This document shows, piece by piece, positions 17,395 through 25,676 of a stretch of 64,000 nucleotides of DNA (positions are counted from its first letter, which is position 1; every line of letters begins with the position of its first letter). The position numbers and the translations under genes were made by a program. Under the pieces are notes generated by a model, which made no database searches, was not told the origin of the DNA, and worked only from the letters and a program-made list of their open reading frames with translations. The DNA lies in NCBI GenBank assembly GCA_024233975.1, contig JACKOX010000004.1, positions 90,509 to 154,508 on the forward strand. The letters are read 5' to 3'. The DNA comes from Rhodanobacteraceae bacterium (lineage in GTDB: Bacteria; Pseudomonadota; Gammaproteobacteria; Xanthomonadales; Xanthomonadaceae).

Positions 17395-18813
17395 ATGACG
17401 ATCGATAGCAAAGGAAGGCCGGTCACGCCGGCACGGCGCCGCTTCCTCGGAGCTGCCGGCGCTGCATTGGGTGGGCTGTCGCCATTGGGGCAGCTGCTGG
17501 CTGCCGCGGGTGATGCCGGGAAGGTCAAGCCTGCAGGTCGGGCCCGCGGATACGGGCCGCTGAAGCCGGCTCGGGACGAGAACACCGGACTCCCCCTGCT
17601 GCTCCTGCCGGAAGGCTTCCGCTATCGCAGCTTTGGCTGGGTTGGCGATCCGCTGGTGGACGGCAGCCTGATGCCGGCATCCCACGACGGCATGGGCATT
17701 GTTGCCGTGAACGGGAGTCGGGTGACCCTGGTCAGGAACCATGAGGTGACGCGGATCGGTCCCGCCTTCGGCAAGCCGGAATTCCAGTACGACCCCAACG
17801 CGCAGGGCGGCACGGTCACGCTGGATTACGACTGCGATAGCGGCAAGCTGATGTCGGCGCACGCCAGCCTCGCCGGCACCATGAACAACTGCGCCGGCGG
17901 CGTGACCACCTGGAACAGCTGGCTCAGCTGCGAGGAGTTCGTGTCGGCGGCGGGCAAGACGGTGATGACCAAGACCGGCATCGGTCGACTGGAACGCGAT
18001 CACGGCTTTGTTTTCGAGGTGCCGGCCAGCGGTCACTCCAATGCGCAGCCGATCCGGGACATGGGCCAGTTCCGGCACGAGGCGGCCGTCGTGTTTCCGC
18101 CAAGCGGTGATGTCTACCTCACGGAAGATCTGGAGCCGGTTGCCGGCTTCTACCGGTTTGTCCCGAAAACGCCGGGCAAGCTGTCGGATGGCGGTGCGCT
18201 GTTCATGCTCCGCGCGAAGAATCGCCAGGAACTGCGTTCCGGTCTCACCGTGGGCGAGCCGATTGACGTCGACTGGGTTCCCATCGAGAAGCCCGAGCAC
18301 GGCATCGACGCCGAGGAAGACGATATCCGCGGCGTGCAGCGCCAGGGACTGGTACAGGGCGCGTCGAAGTTCACTCGTCTGGAAGGCATCTTCGTCAGCG
18401 ACGGGGATGTGTTCTTCACCGCCACCAATGGTGGCAACGAAGGCTGTGGTCAGGTGTTTCGCTATCGACCGAGCGAACAGCAGTTGACGCTGATCTACGA
18501 ATCCGCCGATCGCGCCGTGCTCGATTATCCCGACAACATCTGCGTCAGCCCGCGCGGCGGCATGGTGATCTGCCAGGACAGCAAGGGCGACGTGCAGAGC
18601 CTGTTCGGCTTGACCTCGACCCACGAGCTGTTCGAGTTCGCCCGGAACAATGTCCTGCTGGATGGGGCGACCAAGGGGCTTTCCGGTGATTTCCGTCGCT
18701 CGGAATGGGCGGGCAGCTGTTTCACGCCGGATGGCAAGTGGCTGTTCGCCAATGTCTTCAGTCCCGGCTTCACGGTGGCGATCACCGGTCCCTGGGGTGA
18801 GGGTCTGGTTTGA
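17395..18813 (+). CDS. PhoX-type alkaline phosphatase (DUF839), Tat-exported
   Basis: 472-residue member of the PhoX family, Ca2+/Fe3+-dependent phosphatases. The N-terminus has a Tat-type signal (ARRRFLGAAGAALGG, residues 13-27). The beta-propeller domain shows ASHDGMGIVAVNGSRVTLVRNHE, GGTVTLDYDC, NNCAGGVTTWNSWLSCEE, VYLTEDLEPVAGFYRFVP, and the late WAGSCFTPDGKWLFANVFSPG. No Pho box was seen nearby, so phosphate control is not evident. Third gene of the unit; its stop overlaps the MAPEG ATG (TGATG). Confidence 0.85.
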   Translation: MTIDSKGRPVTPARRRFLGAAGAALGGLSPLGQLLAAAGDAGKVKPAGRARGYGPLKPARDENTGLPLLLLPEGFRYRSFGWVGDPLVDGSLMPASHDGMGIVAVNGSRVTLVRNHEVTRIGPAFGKPEFQYDPNAQGGTVTLDYDCDSGKLMSAHASLAGTMNNCAGGVTTWNSWLSCEEFVSAAGKTVMTKTGIGRLERDHGFVFEVPASGHSNAQPIRDMGQFRHEAAVVFPPSGDVYLTEDLEPVAGFYRFVPKTPGKLSDGGALFMLRAKNRQELRSGLTVGEPIDVDWVPIEKPEHGIDAEEDDIRGVQRQGLVQGASKFTRLEGIFVSDGDVFFTATNGGNEGCGQVFRYRPSEQQLTLIYESADRAVLDYPDNICVSPRGGMVICQDSKGDVQSLFGLTSTHELFEFARNNVLLDGATKGLSGDFRRSEWAGSCFTPDGKWLFANVFSPGFTVAITGPWGEGLV

Positions 18814-19211
18814 TGGTCGTGGTTGCGTTCCCGGCCACGGCGGCGATCTATTGCGCGCTGTCCGTGGTGCTGGTCATCGGGTTGGCCTTGCGCGTGGTGC
18901 AGATCCGGCGCTCACATCAGATTGGCATTGGCGACAATGGCCACGCCGATCTGGCACGGCGCATCCGGGTGCATGCCAACGCGCTGGAAAACCTGCCGCT
19001 GGCGCTGTTGCTGCTGGTCCTTCTGGACATGTCCGGGGTGGCAGCGCCATGGATCCACGGTTTCGGCGCCGCGCTCCTGCTGGCGCGCCTTGCCCACGCG
19101 GGCGGCTTGTCGCGACGTTCCGGTTACAGCCACGGCCGCTTCCACGGGACGCTCGTGACCTGGCTGCTGATGCTGGTGATGGCGGCTTGGCTGCTACTGA
19201 GGTCGATCTGA
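18813..19211 (+). CDS. MAPEG family membrane protein
   Basis: 132 residues, four predicted membrane helices. Conserved MAPEG features are the loop IRVHANALENLPLALLLLVLL (RxxxNxxE, glutathione/lipid site) and ARLAHAGGLSRRSGYSHGR. MAPEG enzymes handle glutathione conjugation or eicosanoids in eukaryotes; bacterial members are poorly characterised. Translationally coupled to phoX. The presence of ggt just upstream of this unit hints at a shared glutathione theme, which is inference only. Confidence 0.8.
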   Translation: MVVVAFPATAAIYCALSVVLVIGLALRVVQIRRSHQIGIGDNGHADLARRIRVHANALENLPLALLLLVLLDMSGVAAPWIHGFGAALLLARLAHAGGLSRRSGYSHGRFHGTLVTWLLMLVMAAWLLLRSI

Positions 19212-19234
19212 CGTCGGGATTCACGCAGATGGAT

Positions 19235-19786
19235 TCAGGCGGCGGGTGTGCCGTCCGGGTCATGGTCGACAAAATACAGGCCGGCATAGAGTTTCGGATC
19301 GATGGCATAGCCTTCGGCGGCTTTCTGGCAAAGCCAGGCCGCGGCTTCGGTTCGCGGCACTTCGTGGACGATGATGTCCTCGCTGTCATCGCCGCCACCG
19401 GGCCCCACGCGCGTGAGGCCGCTGGCCCGTGCAAAGGCGATGATTTCGTTGCTCATGCCGGCGGAGCTGGGTCCCTGCATCAGCAGCCGCACGCGGTCGG
19501 CGCGCCAGCCGGTTTCCTCTTCCAGCTCGCGGGCCGCGGCAAGCTCGATCGGCTCTTCCGCATGGATGTCTCCAACAAGCCCGGCGGGCATTTCGATCGC
19601 CGGCGCATTGACGGGGACGCGGAACTGCTCGACCAGCAGCAGCCGGTCTTCCGGGGTCACGGCGACGATGATGACCGCGCAGCGGGCATTGCTGCGTTCC
19701 GCGTAGTCCCAGCCGTCACGGTGGACCAGGCGAAGGTAGGTGCCTTCGGCAAGTATCTGGGTGGTGTTTTCGACGGGCTTGCTCAT
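19235..19786 (-). CDS. Nudix hydrolase, ADP-ribose pyrophosphatase-like
   Basis: 183 residues. The Nudix box spans GLVGDIHAEEP to AARELEEETGW, with an insertion between its first Gly/Glu and the REUXEE core, as in ADP-ribose pyrophosphatases. RLLLVEQFRVPVNAPAIEMPAG is the usual strand before the box; the tail LYAGLYFV is also typical. It probably hydrolyses ADP-ribose or a related dinucleotide. It converges on MAPEG and is divergent from the TPR/propeller gene. Confidence 0.88.
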   Translation of the reverse strand: MSKPVENTTQILAEGTYLRLVHRDGWDYAERSNARCAVIIVAVTPEDRLLLVEQFRVPVNAPAIEMPAGLVGDIHAEEPIELAAARELEEETGWRADRVRLLMQGPSSAGMSNEIIAFARASGLTRVGPGGGDDSEDIIVHEVPRTEAAAWLCQKAAEGYAIDPKLYAGLYFVDHDPDGTPAA

Positions 19787-19932
19787 CAGGGGCCGTTACC
19801 GGGGCGTTCATGGGCTGTTGATGGTAGCGTCTTGCCCCGACTTGCGGCGCGCCGGGAACCTTTGCGCCGGCTTCCGGTCGCAACTGCCCTCCGGCAAATA
19901 TCGCCGACACCCCTTCCAGAGCCGAGTTTCGA

Positions 19933-21414
19933 ATGACTGTCCAAGCCACCTCACGTCAATCTCCTTCCCATCATCGGCAGGGGCTCCGGCTATCGTCGGC
20001 GGCCGCAGTGCTGCTGGCGACCACCTTGTTTACGGCAGCAGTCCCTACGGTAGTGTTGGCTGCCCAGGACGTCGCCGTGCTGGGAACTACTGCCGGCAAG
20101 CCGCTTGACCCGGCGATAGAGGACAAGCTGGACGCCATTGACGACGTTGCCAAGCTTCGCGGTATCGCGATGGGCTTCCAGCAGCGGGAGGACTGGTCCA
20201 ACGCGGCATTCGCCTGGAAGCGCCTTACCGCGCTGCGACCACATATTGGCAAGTACAAGATGGAGCTGGCCGCCGCATACGCGCGGCAGGACAGGAAGAG
20301 CGAGGCCTATACCACGCTGCTGGAGTTGCAGAGTCAGGGCTACGCCTATGACATCAAGGACGATCCGCGCTTCAGCAAGGTCGCGACCACAGAGGTGTGG
20401 CAGTACATCCTCACCGGCTTCGATGCCAATCGCGTCGCGTTTGGCGACGGCGGGGTCGCCTATACGCTCCCGCGGGAAGACCTTCTGATTGACAGCCTGA
20501 CTTGGGATCCAACTCGCAAGGCATTGCTGGTAGGCAGTGCGCGCAAGGGCAGTGTTTTCACCGTAGGCAAGGGCGGCAAGCTGAAGCCGCTGGTGGAGGC
20601 CAATGCCGAAAATGGCCTGTGGGCGGTGATGGATCTGGTGGTCGACGCCAAGCGCAATCGGCTATGGATAGCCAGCACGGCGATCCCGCACTTCCAGGGC
20701 TATTCGCCGGAGAAGGATCTGGGCCGGGCTGGTGTCTTCGAATTTGCTCTGGATAGCGGCAAGTTCATCAAGAGCTACCTGTCGCCGGAAATGCCGGGGC
20801 AGAGCTTTTTCCTCTCCAGCCTGGCGCTGGGCGGAAATGGCGAGGTGTACGCGGCTGACGGCGTCAACAATGCCGTCTACATGGTTCGCGACGGCGAATT
20901 CAAGCGTGTTTTCCATGCGCCTCGCCTCGCCAGCATCCGCGGCATGACGGTCAGTGACGATGGAAAGCGGCTGTACTTTGCCGACCATGAGCTGGGTGTG
21001 ATGGGCGTTGACCTGACGACCGGGAAGCCGTTCGACGTGCTGGTGCCGAAGAATCTGGCTTTGGGCGGTATCGACGGCATGCAGTGGTGGAAGGATTCGC
21101 TGATTCTGGTGCAGAACGAAATGAATCCAGCGCGCGTGATGCGTTTGCAGCTTGATGACAGCGGGCGCAGCGTGGCAAAGGTGCTGCCATTGGAGGCCAA
21201 TCAGGCTGACGTCAACTTTCCGACGATGCTGACGATGAATGGCGAGGACATCTATCTGATCGCCAACAGCCAGAAGAACAACTACGACCGATTCGGGCTG
21301 TTGCGCGACAAGGGCAAGCTGGAAGGCACGCGAATCTACCGGTTGAGCGTCAATTCCGTGAAGCCTGAGGATGACATCGAGCCGTTCCTCAATATTGGCG
21401 CGAAGAAAAAGTAA
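19933..21414 (+). CDS. Secreted protein with TPR and SMP-30/NHL-like beta-propeller
   Basis: 493 residues. Signal peptide to about residue 44 (AAAVLLATTLFTAAVPTVVLAA). Residues about 60-135 form a TPR-like helical hairpin region (REDWSNAAFAWKRLTALRP, KYKMELAAAYARQDRKSEA). From about 185 on are propeller blades: LTWDPTRKALLVGSARKGSV, LVVDAKRNRLWIAS, FLSSLALGGNGEVYAADGVN, MTVSDDGKRLYFADHELG. This looks like an SMP-30/strictosidine-synthase-like sensor or hydrolase, but metal ligands cannot be assigned confidently. Single gene; no operon partner. Function unknown. Confidence 0.7.
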   Translation: MTVQATSRQSPSHHRQGLRLSSAAAVLLATTLFTAAVPTVVLAAQDVAVLGTTAGKPLDPAIEDKLDAIDDVAKLRGIAMGFQQREDWSNAAFAWKRLTALRPHIGKYKMELAAAYARQDRKSEAYTTLLELQSQGYAYDIKDDPRFSKVATTEVWQYILTGFDANRVAFGDGGVAYTLPREDLLIDSLTWDPTRKALLVGSARKGSVFTVGKGGKLKPLVEANAENGLWAVMDLVVDAKRNRLWIASTAIPHFQGYSPEKDLGRAGVFEFALDSGKFIKSYLSPEMPGQSFFLSSLALGGNGEVYAADGVNNAVYMVRDGEFKRVFHAPRLASIRGMTVSDDGKRLYFADHELGVMGVDLTTGKPFDVLVPKNLALGGIDGMQWWKDSLILVQNEMNPARVMRLQLDDSGRSVAKVLPLEANQADVNFPTMLTMNGEDIYLIANSQKNNYDRFGLLRDKGKLEGTRIYRLSVNSVKPEDDIEPFLNIGAKKK

Positions 21415-21452
21415 GTCTCGCTGGCTGAGTCCGAATTCCCGAAGAGTGTCGC

Positions 21453-22352
21453 TCAGTCCGGCTCCGGCAACTCGTTGATCCGGCGCCGGCTCAAGGCGCC
21501 GAAGCGCAGCCTCTCGCAAAGCCTGTCCATGGCTTGCTGATCAACGGGCTGGCGTCGCGCGTCGCCGATGTGTTCGGGGATCGGTGCGTCCAGTGAGATG
21601 GTCGCCAGGTCCCGTGATAGGCGTGCCTGCTCGGCATGTTCACGTAGTCGGGCAGCGTGGGCCTTGGCACCGCGCAGGCGCAGGAATTCCACCTCGTGGG
21701 CGCGTGCCAGCAGGCTGTCCAGATCGTGGAAATGCTCCAGCAGTGCTGATGCGGTTTTCGGGCCAATTCCCGGGACTCCGGGAATGTTGTCGCTGCTGTC
21801 GCCGGTGAGGCCGAGGAAGTCGGGAATCTGCTCCGGTCGCACGCCATAACGCTCGCGCACGCCATCATGATCCCAGCGCTGGTTGCGCGCGTAGTCCCAC
21901 TGCTGGTCGCCTTCGCGCAGCAGCTGTGACAGGTCCTTGTCGGCGGAAAGGATCAAGCCCTTGAAGCCGGCTTCGCGCTGGCGGACCAGCAGGGTGCCGA
22001 TCAGGTCGTCTGCTTCGTAGCGCGGGTCGACGACGGTGGCGAGACCCAGCGACCGGGAGATCGCCTGGCATTCCTGGAACTGGCGTTTGAGGCTGTCAGG
22101 CGCAGGATCGCGATTCGCCTTGTAGGCCGGATAACGCTCATTCCGAAACGAGCTCTCCAGTGCTTCGTCGAACGCAACGGCAATGTGCTGTGGTCGCTGG
22201 CGCTCCAGCAGCTCCAGCAGAAAGCGGGTGAAACCATGGACGGCATTGACCGGATGGCCATCCACGTCGATGAAGTCGTCAGGCATCGAATGCCAGGCGC
22301 GGAACACGTACATGCTGGCGTCCACGAGAAACAGCGTCTCGGAACGCTTCAT
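21453..22352 (-). CDS. 5'-3' exonuclease (flap endonuclease-like)
   Basis: 299-residue stand-alone member of the PolI 5'-nuclease/ExoIX superfamily. Conserved pieces: LVDASMYVFRAWH (first metal Asp), FDEALESSFRNERYPAYKANR (arch), EADDLIGTL, ILSADKDLSQLL, and helix-3-turn-helix GVPGIGPKTASALLEHF. It may process flaps or RNA primers alongside PolI. Its start is next to the stop of the nitroreductase gene (1 base), so both are transcribed together. Whether it is an Xni orthologue is not certain, so no symbol is given. Confidence 0.88.
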   Translation of the reverse strand: MKRSETLFLVDASMYVFRAWHSMPDDFIDVDGHPVNAVHGFTRFLLELLERQRPQHIAVAFDEALESSFRNERYPAYKANRDPAPDSLKRQFQECQAISRSLGLATVVDPRYEADDLIGTLLVRQREAGFKGLILSADKDLSQLLREGDQQWDYARNQRWDHDGVRERYGVRPEQIPDFLGLTGDSSDNIPGVPGIGPKTASALLEHFHDLDSLLARAHEVEFLRLRGAKAHAARLREHAEQARLSRDLATISLDAPIPEHIGDARRQPVDQQAMDRLCERLRFGALSRRRINELPEPD

Positions 22353-22353
22353 C

Positions 22354-22953
22354 TCAGGCTTTCCAGCGGTCGTAGATGTCGCTCAGCGCTGGACGTGCGC
22401 GCTCCGGTACCGCCTGGCTCGCCGTGCCGAAGTGCATGAAGCCAAGTACGCATTCGTTCTCCGCGAGACCGAGCAGCCTGGCGATGCCAGCATCGTAGGC
22501 TGCCCAGCCGGTCAGCCACTGGCCAGCAAAGCCCAGTGCCTGGGCTGCCTGCAGCAGCGCGAAGCAGACACAGGCGCCAGACAGGGTCTGCTCGAATTCC
22601 GGCACTTTGTGGTTCTCATGGATGCAGGAAATGACGACCAGCAGCATCGGGCTGTTGCCGAAGCGCTGAGCGTCTTTTTCCAGCGCGGCATCGGTGACGT
22701 CGGGATCGCTGGCGCGATGGCAGTTCTGCACGGCGGCGGCGAAGCTCTCGCGCCGCTCGGACGGAATCTCCAGGATCCGCCATGGTGTGAGTCGCCCGTG
22801 ATCGGGCACTCGCGTGGCAGCGGCGATGATCTGCGCCAGCGCCTCCGGGTCGGGCGCCGGGGTTTGCAGGGCCAGAACCGGTGTTGACCGGCGTTCATTG
22901 AGCACGGTCAGCCGGGGATCGGGCTGCGAATGGGGTGAGATGTCCTGGGTCAT
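22354..22953 (-). CDS. Nitroreductase family protein (YdjA-like)
   Basis: 199-residue flavoenzyme-family protein. NERRSTPVLAL, IAAATRVPDHGRLTPWRILEI and the late LGLAENECVLGFMHFG match the small YdjA subgroup, which binds FMN and uses NAD(P)H; physiological substrates are unknown. It is transcribed away from the DUF1631 gene, with 257 bases of shared upstream DNA, and runs directly into the exonuclease gene. Confidence 0.88.
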   Translation of the reverse strand: MTQDISPHSQPDPRLTVLNERRSTPVLALQTPAPDPEALAQIIAAATRVPDHGRLTPWRILEIPSERRESFAAAVQNCHRASDPDVTDAALEKDAQRFGNSPMLLVVISCIHENHKVPEFEQTLSGACVCFALLQAAQALGFAGQWLTGWAAYDAGIARLLGLAENECVLGFMHFGTASQAVPERARPALSDIYDRWKA

Positions 22954-23070
22954 GGCAGCGAAGTCTAGACCATCGGCGTTGATGCCCGGTTTCGGTCTGC
23001 GCCTTGGCTCTGGCGGGGCCGTCAGGCAAAGGCAGACGAGCGGTCAGTTTTGTGGATTGAGCGGCAAAAC

Positions 23071-23087
23071 CTGACGAAATTTGTCAG
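23071..23087. promoter_or_regulatory. Operator-like dyad upstream of the DUF1631 gene
   Basis: Arms CTGAC and GTCAG separated by an A/T-rich centre (GAAATTT) whose inner bases are also largely symmetric. It lies in the shared upstream region, about 43 bases before the TACAAT hexamer. Regulator unknown. Confidence 0.35.
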
Positions 23088-23129
23088 AGTTCCGCGAGTT
23101 GAGTCACGATACGTCCCAGAACCGCGCCC

Positions 23130-23135
23130 TACAAT
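23130..23135 (+). promoter_or_regulatory. Candidate -10 element for the DUF1631 gene
   Basis: TACAAT, 76 bases before the chosen ATG. No -35 of good match at 16-18 bases spacing. Confidence 0.35.
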
Positions 23136-23210
23136 GTCAATCAAGGCAAATCACCGGACCTCTCCGCGTCGGAGTTGTTTCAGCCGGAAGCGCGCCTTGG
23201 AGCACAGGAC

Positions 23211-25499
23211 ATGACGCAAGCCATGACGAACGACGGAACCGCCAACATTGTCGACTTCGCTGCCAGGGGGAACCGCATGAGCCAGAGTGCTCCGCTTCTC
23301 GACAGCATCCGAGCGCAGGCGCTGGCGACCTTGCCGCGCATACTGGCGGCGGTTTTCGACAACGCGGATGACACGCTGTTCGACCTGCTGAACAACGTCC
23401 CGGCGGAAGACCATCAGGAATACATGGACGCCATGCGCGAACTGCGCCTGCGCCGCAAGGGCAGCGAGGCGAAGTTCCGCGGGCATTTCGAGCAGGTGTT
23501 CCAGTCGCTGGCATCGGGCAAGGCGCTGAATGCGGACGAGGTCAATCAGAGCATTTCCAGCGGCTTTGGCGAACTCAGCCTGGTTACCGAAGACGAACTC
23601 GAAGAGCAGTTGGGCGAGAACAAGATCGCGCAGGCGATCATGCGCGATTTCGGTCCCGCGCTGAACCAGCTGGACCAGCGCATCGCCATTGTGGCCAGCA
23701 ATACCAAGCTGGACGAGAACAGCAACCCTATCGGCAGCGCGCATATCGCCAAGGCATTCGGCACGGCATTGGCCGAGTGCGATATCGCGGTGTCGGTCAA
23801 GATGATCCTGTTCAAGCTGTTCGAGCGCGAGGCGCTGGATGAGCTGGAGGATCTCTACGGTGGCATCAACAAGCAGCTGATTTCGGCCGGCATCCTGCCG
23901 GAAATCAAACTGGTGCCGACGCGTTCGCCGGATGCCCCCAAGCGCAAGGCCAAGGCGCGCAAGGAGTCCGATGACGACGCCAATGCTGCTGGCAGCAGTG
24001 GTTCCGGTGGTGGCGGCGGGCTGAGTCCTGACGAGCATGCGCTGTTCAGCAGCCTGCACAAGCTGCTGCAGAGTTATCGCAGCGAGTCGCAGCAGCCGTC
24101 GGTGTCCGACACCGGCGATGGCCAGCGTCGCGCCATGAGCTCAGAGGAGGTGCTGACGGTTCTTGGTCTGTTCCAGAACGACACGCCGCCCGGTCTCAGC
24201 GGCGCCATCAATGATCCGTCGCAGTCGCTGGCGCAGCGCCTCAAGCAGGAGCTGCTGAGCGGTGCTGGCAAACTGGGCATCGATCCCGAGCAGAGCGCCA
24301 TGAGCGCGGTCGATGAAGACGCCGTCGACCTGGTCGGCATGCTGTTCGAGGTGCTGCTGGACGAGCGTGATCTGGATGGCGACATGCGTGGCACCATCGG
24401 CCGGCTGGTGGTGCCGTTCATCAAGGTCGCCATGCTTGATCGGCGCATGTTCCTGCAGCGCTCGCACCCGGCGCGTCGCCTGCTCAATTCGCTGGCGGAA
24501 GCCTGTGAGGGCAACAAGGGCGAAACGCCGCAGGAGCGTTCTCTGCAGGAGAAGGTCAACAACGTCGTCGACCGCCTGACCAAGGAATTCAACGAGAACA
24601 TCGCGATCTTCGAAACGCTGGAACAGGAGTTCAAGGCGTTCATCGAACAGCATCGCAAGCGTGTCGAGCTAGCCGAGAAGCGCGCCGCCGAAGCACAACG
24701 CGGGCGCGAGCGCCTGGAGCACGCGCGCAATATCGCCAATGCCGAGATCGCGGTCCGCGTTGCCAACCACAACGTGCCGCCGACCATGAAGTCGGTCATG
24801 GACCGCTACTGGGCGCACCACCTGACGGTGACCGCGCTGCGTCAGGGCCATGATTCGGCGGAATATCGCGAGGCCGTGTCCACTGGCGAGTCGGTCTTGA
24901 AGTCGCTGACAGCCGCGCTTTCCGGTGAGTCCGCGCTTTTGCCGACGCTGGCGCCGATGCGCCAGGCGCTGGAGAAAATGCTGGCCAGCTCCGGCTGCGT
25001 GGGCGATGCCGCCAAGGACGTGATCCGTGCGGTGGCGGAAGAACTGCGTCGCATGATCCGCGGCGAGAGCACGGACCGCGTCGACGAGGTCGTGGCTGCC
25101 ACTGAGCCGCCGCAGGTAGCGGCGCCGGCGCCGCAGACGCCCGACCCGAATGACGTCAAGCTGGGCCTGTCGGCCGATCCGGAAGATCTCGACTTTGATG
25201 CGGCCGATGTCGAGACGCTGCGCACGATGCCGGTGGGTACATGGGTGGAGATCAAGGACGAGAATGGCGAGTCGCAGCCGGCCAAGCTGTCCTGGGTCAG
25301 CCCGATCTCCTCGCGCCTGCTGTTCGTCAATCGTCGCGGCATGCGCTGTTGCGTGGCCTCGCCCGAAGAGCTGGCGGCGATGATGCGCGAAGGTCGCTTC
25401 GCTGTTCGCGACAGCAGTTCCGCGTTCGAATACGCGATGAACCAGGTGCTGGGCAAGCTGCGTGCGGATGGCCTGAGCGGCGAGCACTTCGCCACCTGA
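23211..25499 (+). CDS. DUF1631 domain protein
   Basis: 762 residues from an ATG with an SD (GGAG, 8 bases before). No signal peptide or membrane helix, so cytoplasmic. It is mostly helical; a Lys/Ser/Gly linker lies at about 245-275. Core DUF1631 stretches include SQSLAQRLKQELL, DLVGMLFEVLLDERDLDGDMRGTIG and PFIKVAMLDRRMFLQRSHPARRLLNSLAEACEG. The last 90 residues (VGTWVEIKDENGESQPAKLSW, then SPISSRLLFVNRRG) look like a small beta-barrel, reminiscent of PilZ-type folds. The family is often mislabelled thymidine phosphorylase; nothing here supports that enzyme. A clear terminator follows. Role unknown. Confidence 0.82.
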   Translation: MTQAMTNDGTANIVDFAARGNRMSQSAPLLDSIRAQALATLPRILAAVFDNADDTLFDLLNNVPAEDHQEYMDAMRELRLRRKGSEAKFRGHFEQVFQSLASGKALNADEVNQSISSGFGELSLVTEDELEEQLGENKIAQAIMRDFGPALNQLDQRIAIVASNTKLDENSNPIGSAHIAKAFGTALAECDIAVSVKMILFKLFEREALDELEDLYGGINKQLISAGILPEIKLVPTRSPDAPKRKAKARKESDDDANAAGSSGSGGGGGLSPDEHALFSSLHKLLQSYRSESQQPSVSDTGDGQRRAMSSEEVLTVLGLFQNDTPPGLSGAINDPSQSLAQRLKQELLSGAGKLGIDPEQSAMSAVDEDAVDLVGMLFEVLLDERDLDGDMRGTIGRLVVPFIKVAMLDRRMFLQRSHPARRLLNSLAEACEGNKGETPQERSLQEKVNNVVDRLTKEFNENIAIFETLEQEFKAFIEQHRKRVELAEKRAAEAQRGRERLEHARNIANAEIAVRVANHNVPPTMKSVMDRYWAHHLTVTALRQGHDSAEYREAVSTGESVLKSLTAALSGESALLPTLAPMRQALEKMLASSGCVGDAAKDVIRAVAEELRRMIRGESTDRVDEVVAATEPPQVAAPAPQTPDPNDVKLGLSADPEDLDFDAADVETLRTMPVGTWVEIKDENGESQPAKLSWVSPISSRLLFVNRRGMRCCVASPEELAAMMREGRFAVRDSSSAFEYAMNQVLGKLRADGLSGEHFAT

Positions 25500-25521
25500 G
25501 TGACCCGCTGAGCCCGTGCTG

Positions 25522-25550
25522 AAAACGCCGCGATCCGTTCGCGGCGTTTT
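25522..25550 (+). terminator. Rho-independent terminator after the DUF1631 gene
   Basis: A perfect 11-pair stem (AAAACGCCGCG with CGCGGCGTTTT) around a 7-base loop, ending in TTTT. The flanking A/T tracts would make it work in both directions. Confidence 0.88.
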
Positions 25551-25639
25551 CATTTGTGCCTGCAGGCAAGGTAGGGGCAGGCAATTACTTGGCTGCATAT
25601 CGTGCTTCACGAGGAGCTGGCGACATTCTCCGCCCATGC

Positions 25640-25645
25640 TAGGAT
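25640..25645 (+). promoter_or_regulatory. Candidate -10 element for the pnt operon
   Basis: TAGGAT preceded by TGC, 32 bases before the pntAA ATG; the ATG also has an SD (GAGGT). No -35 of note. Confidence 0.35.
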
Positions 25646-25676
25646 CGCCAGCGGGGTCCGTTCTTGAGGTGCGTCC

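Noticed and set aside
16891..18624. 577-codon minus-strand open frame
   Set aside because: Lies opposite TMEM43-like and PhoX genes, which have clear motifs and tight gene spacing; no motif in the antisense frame.
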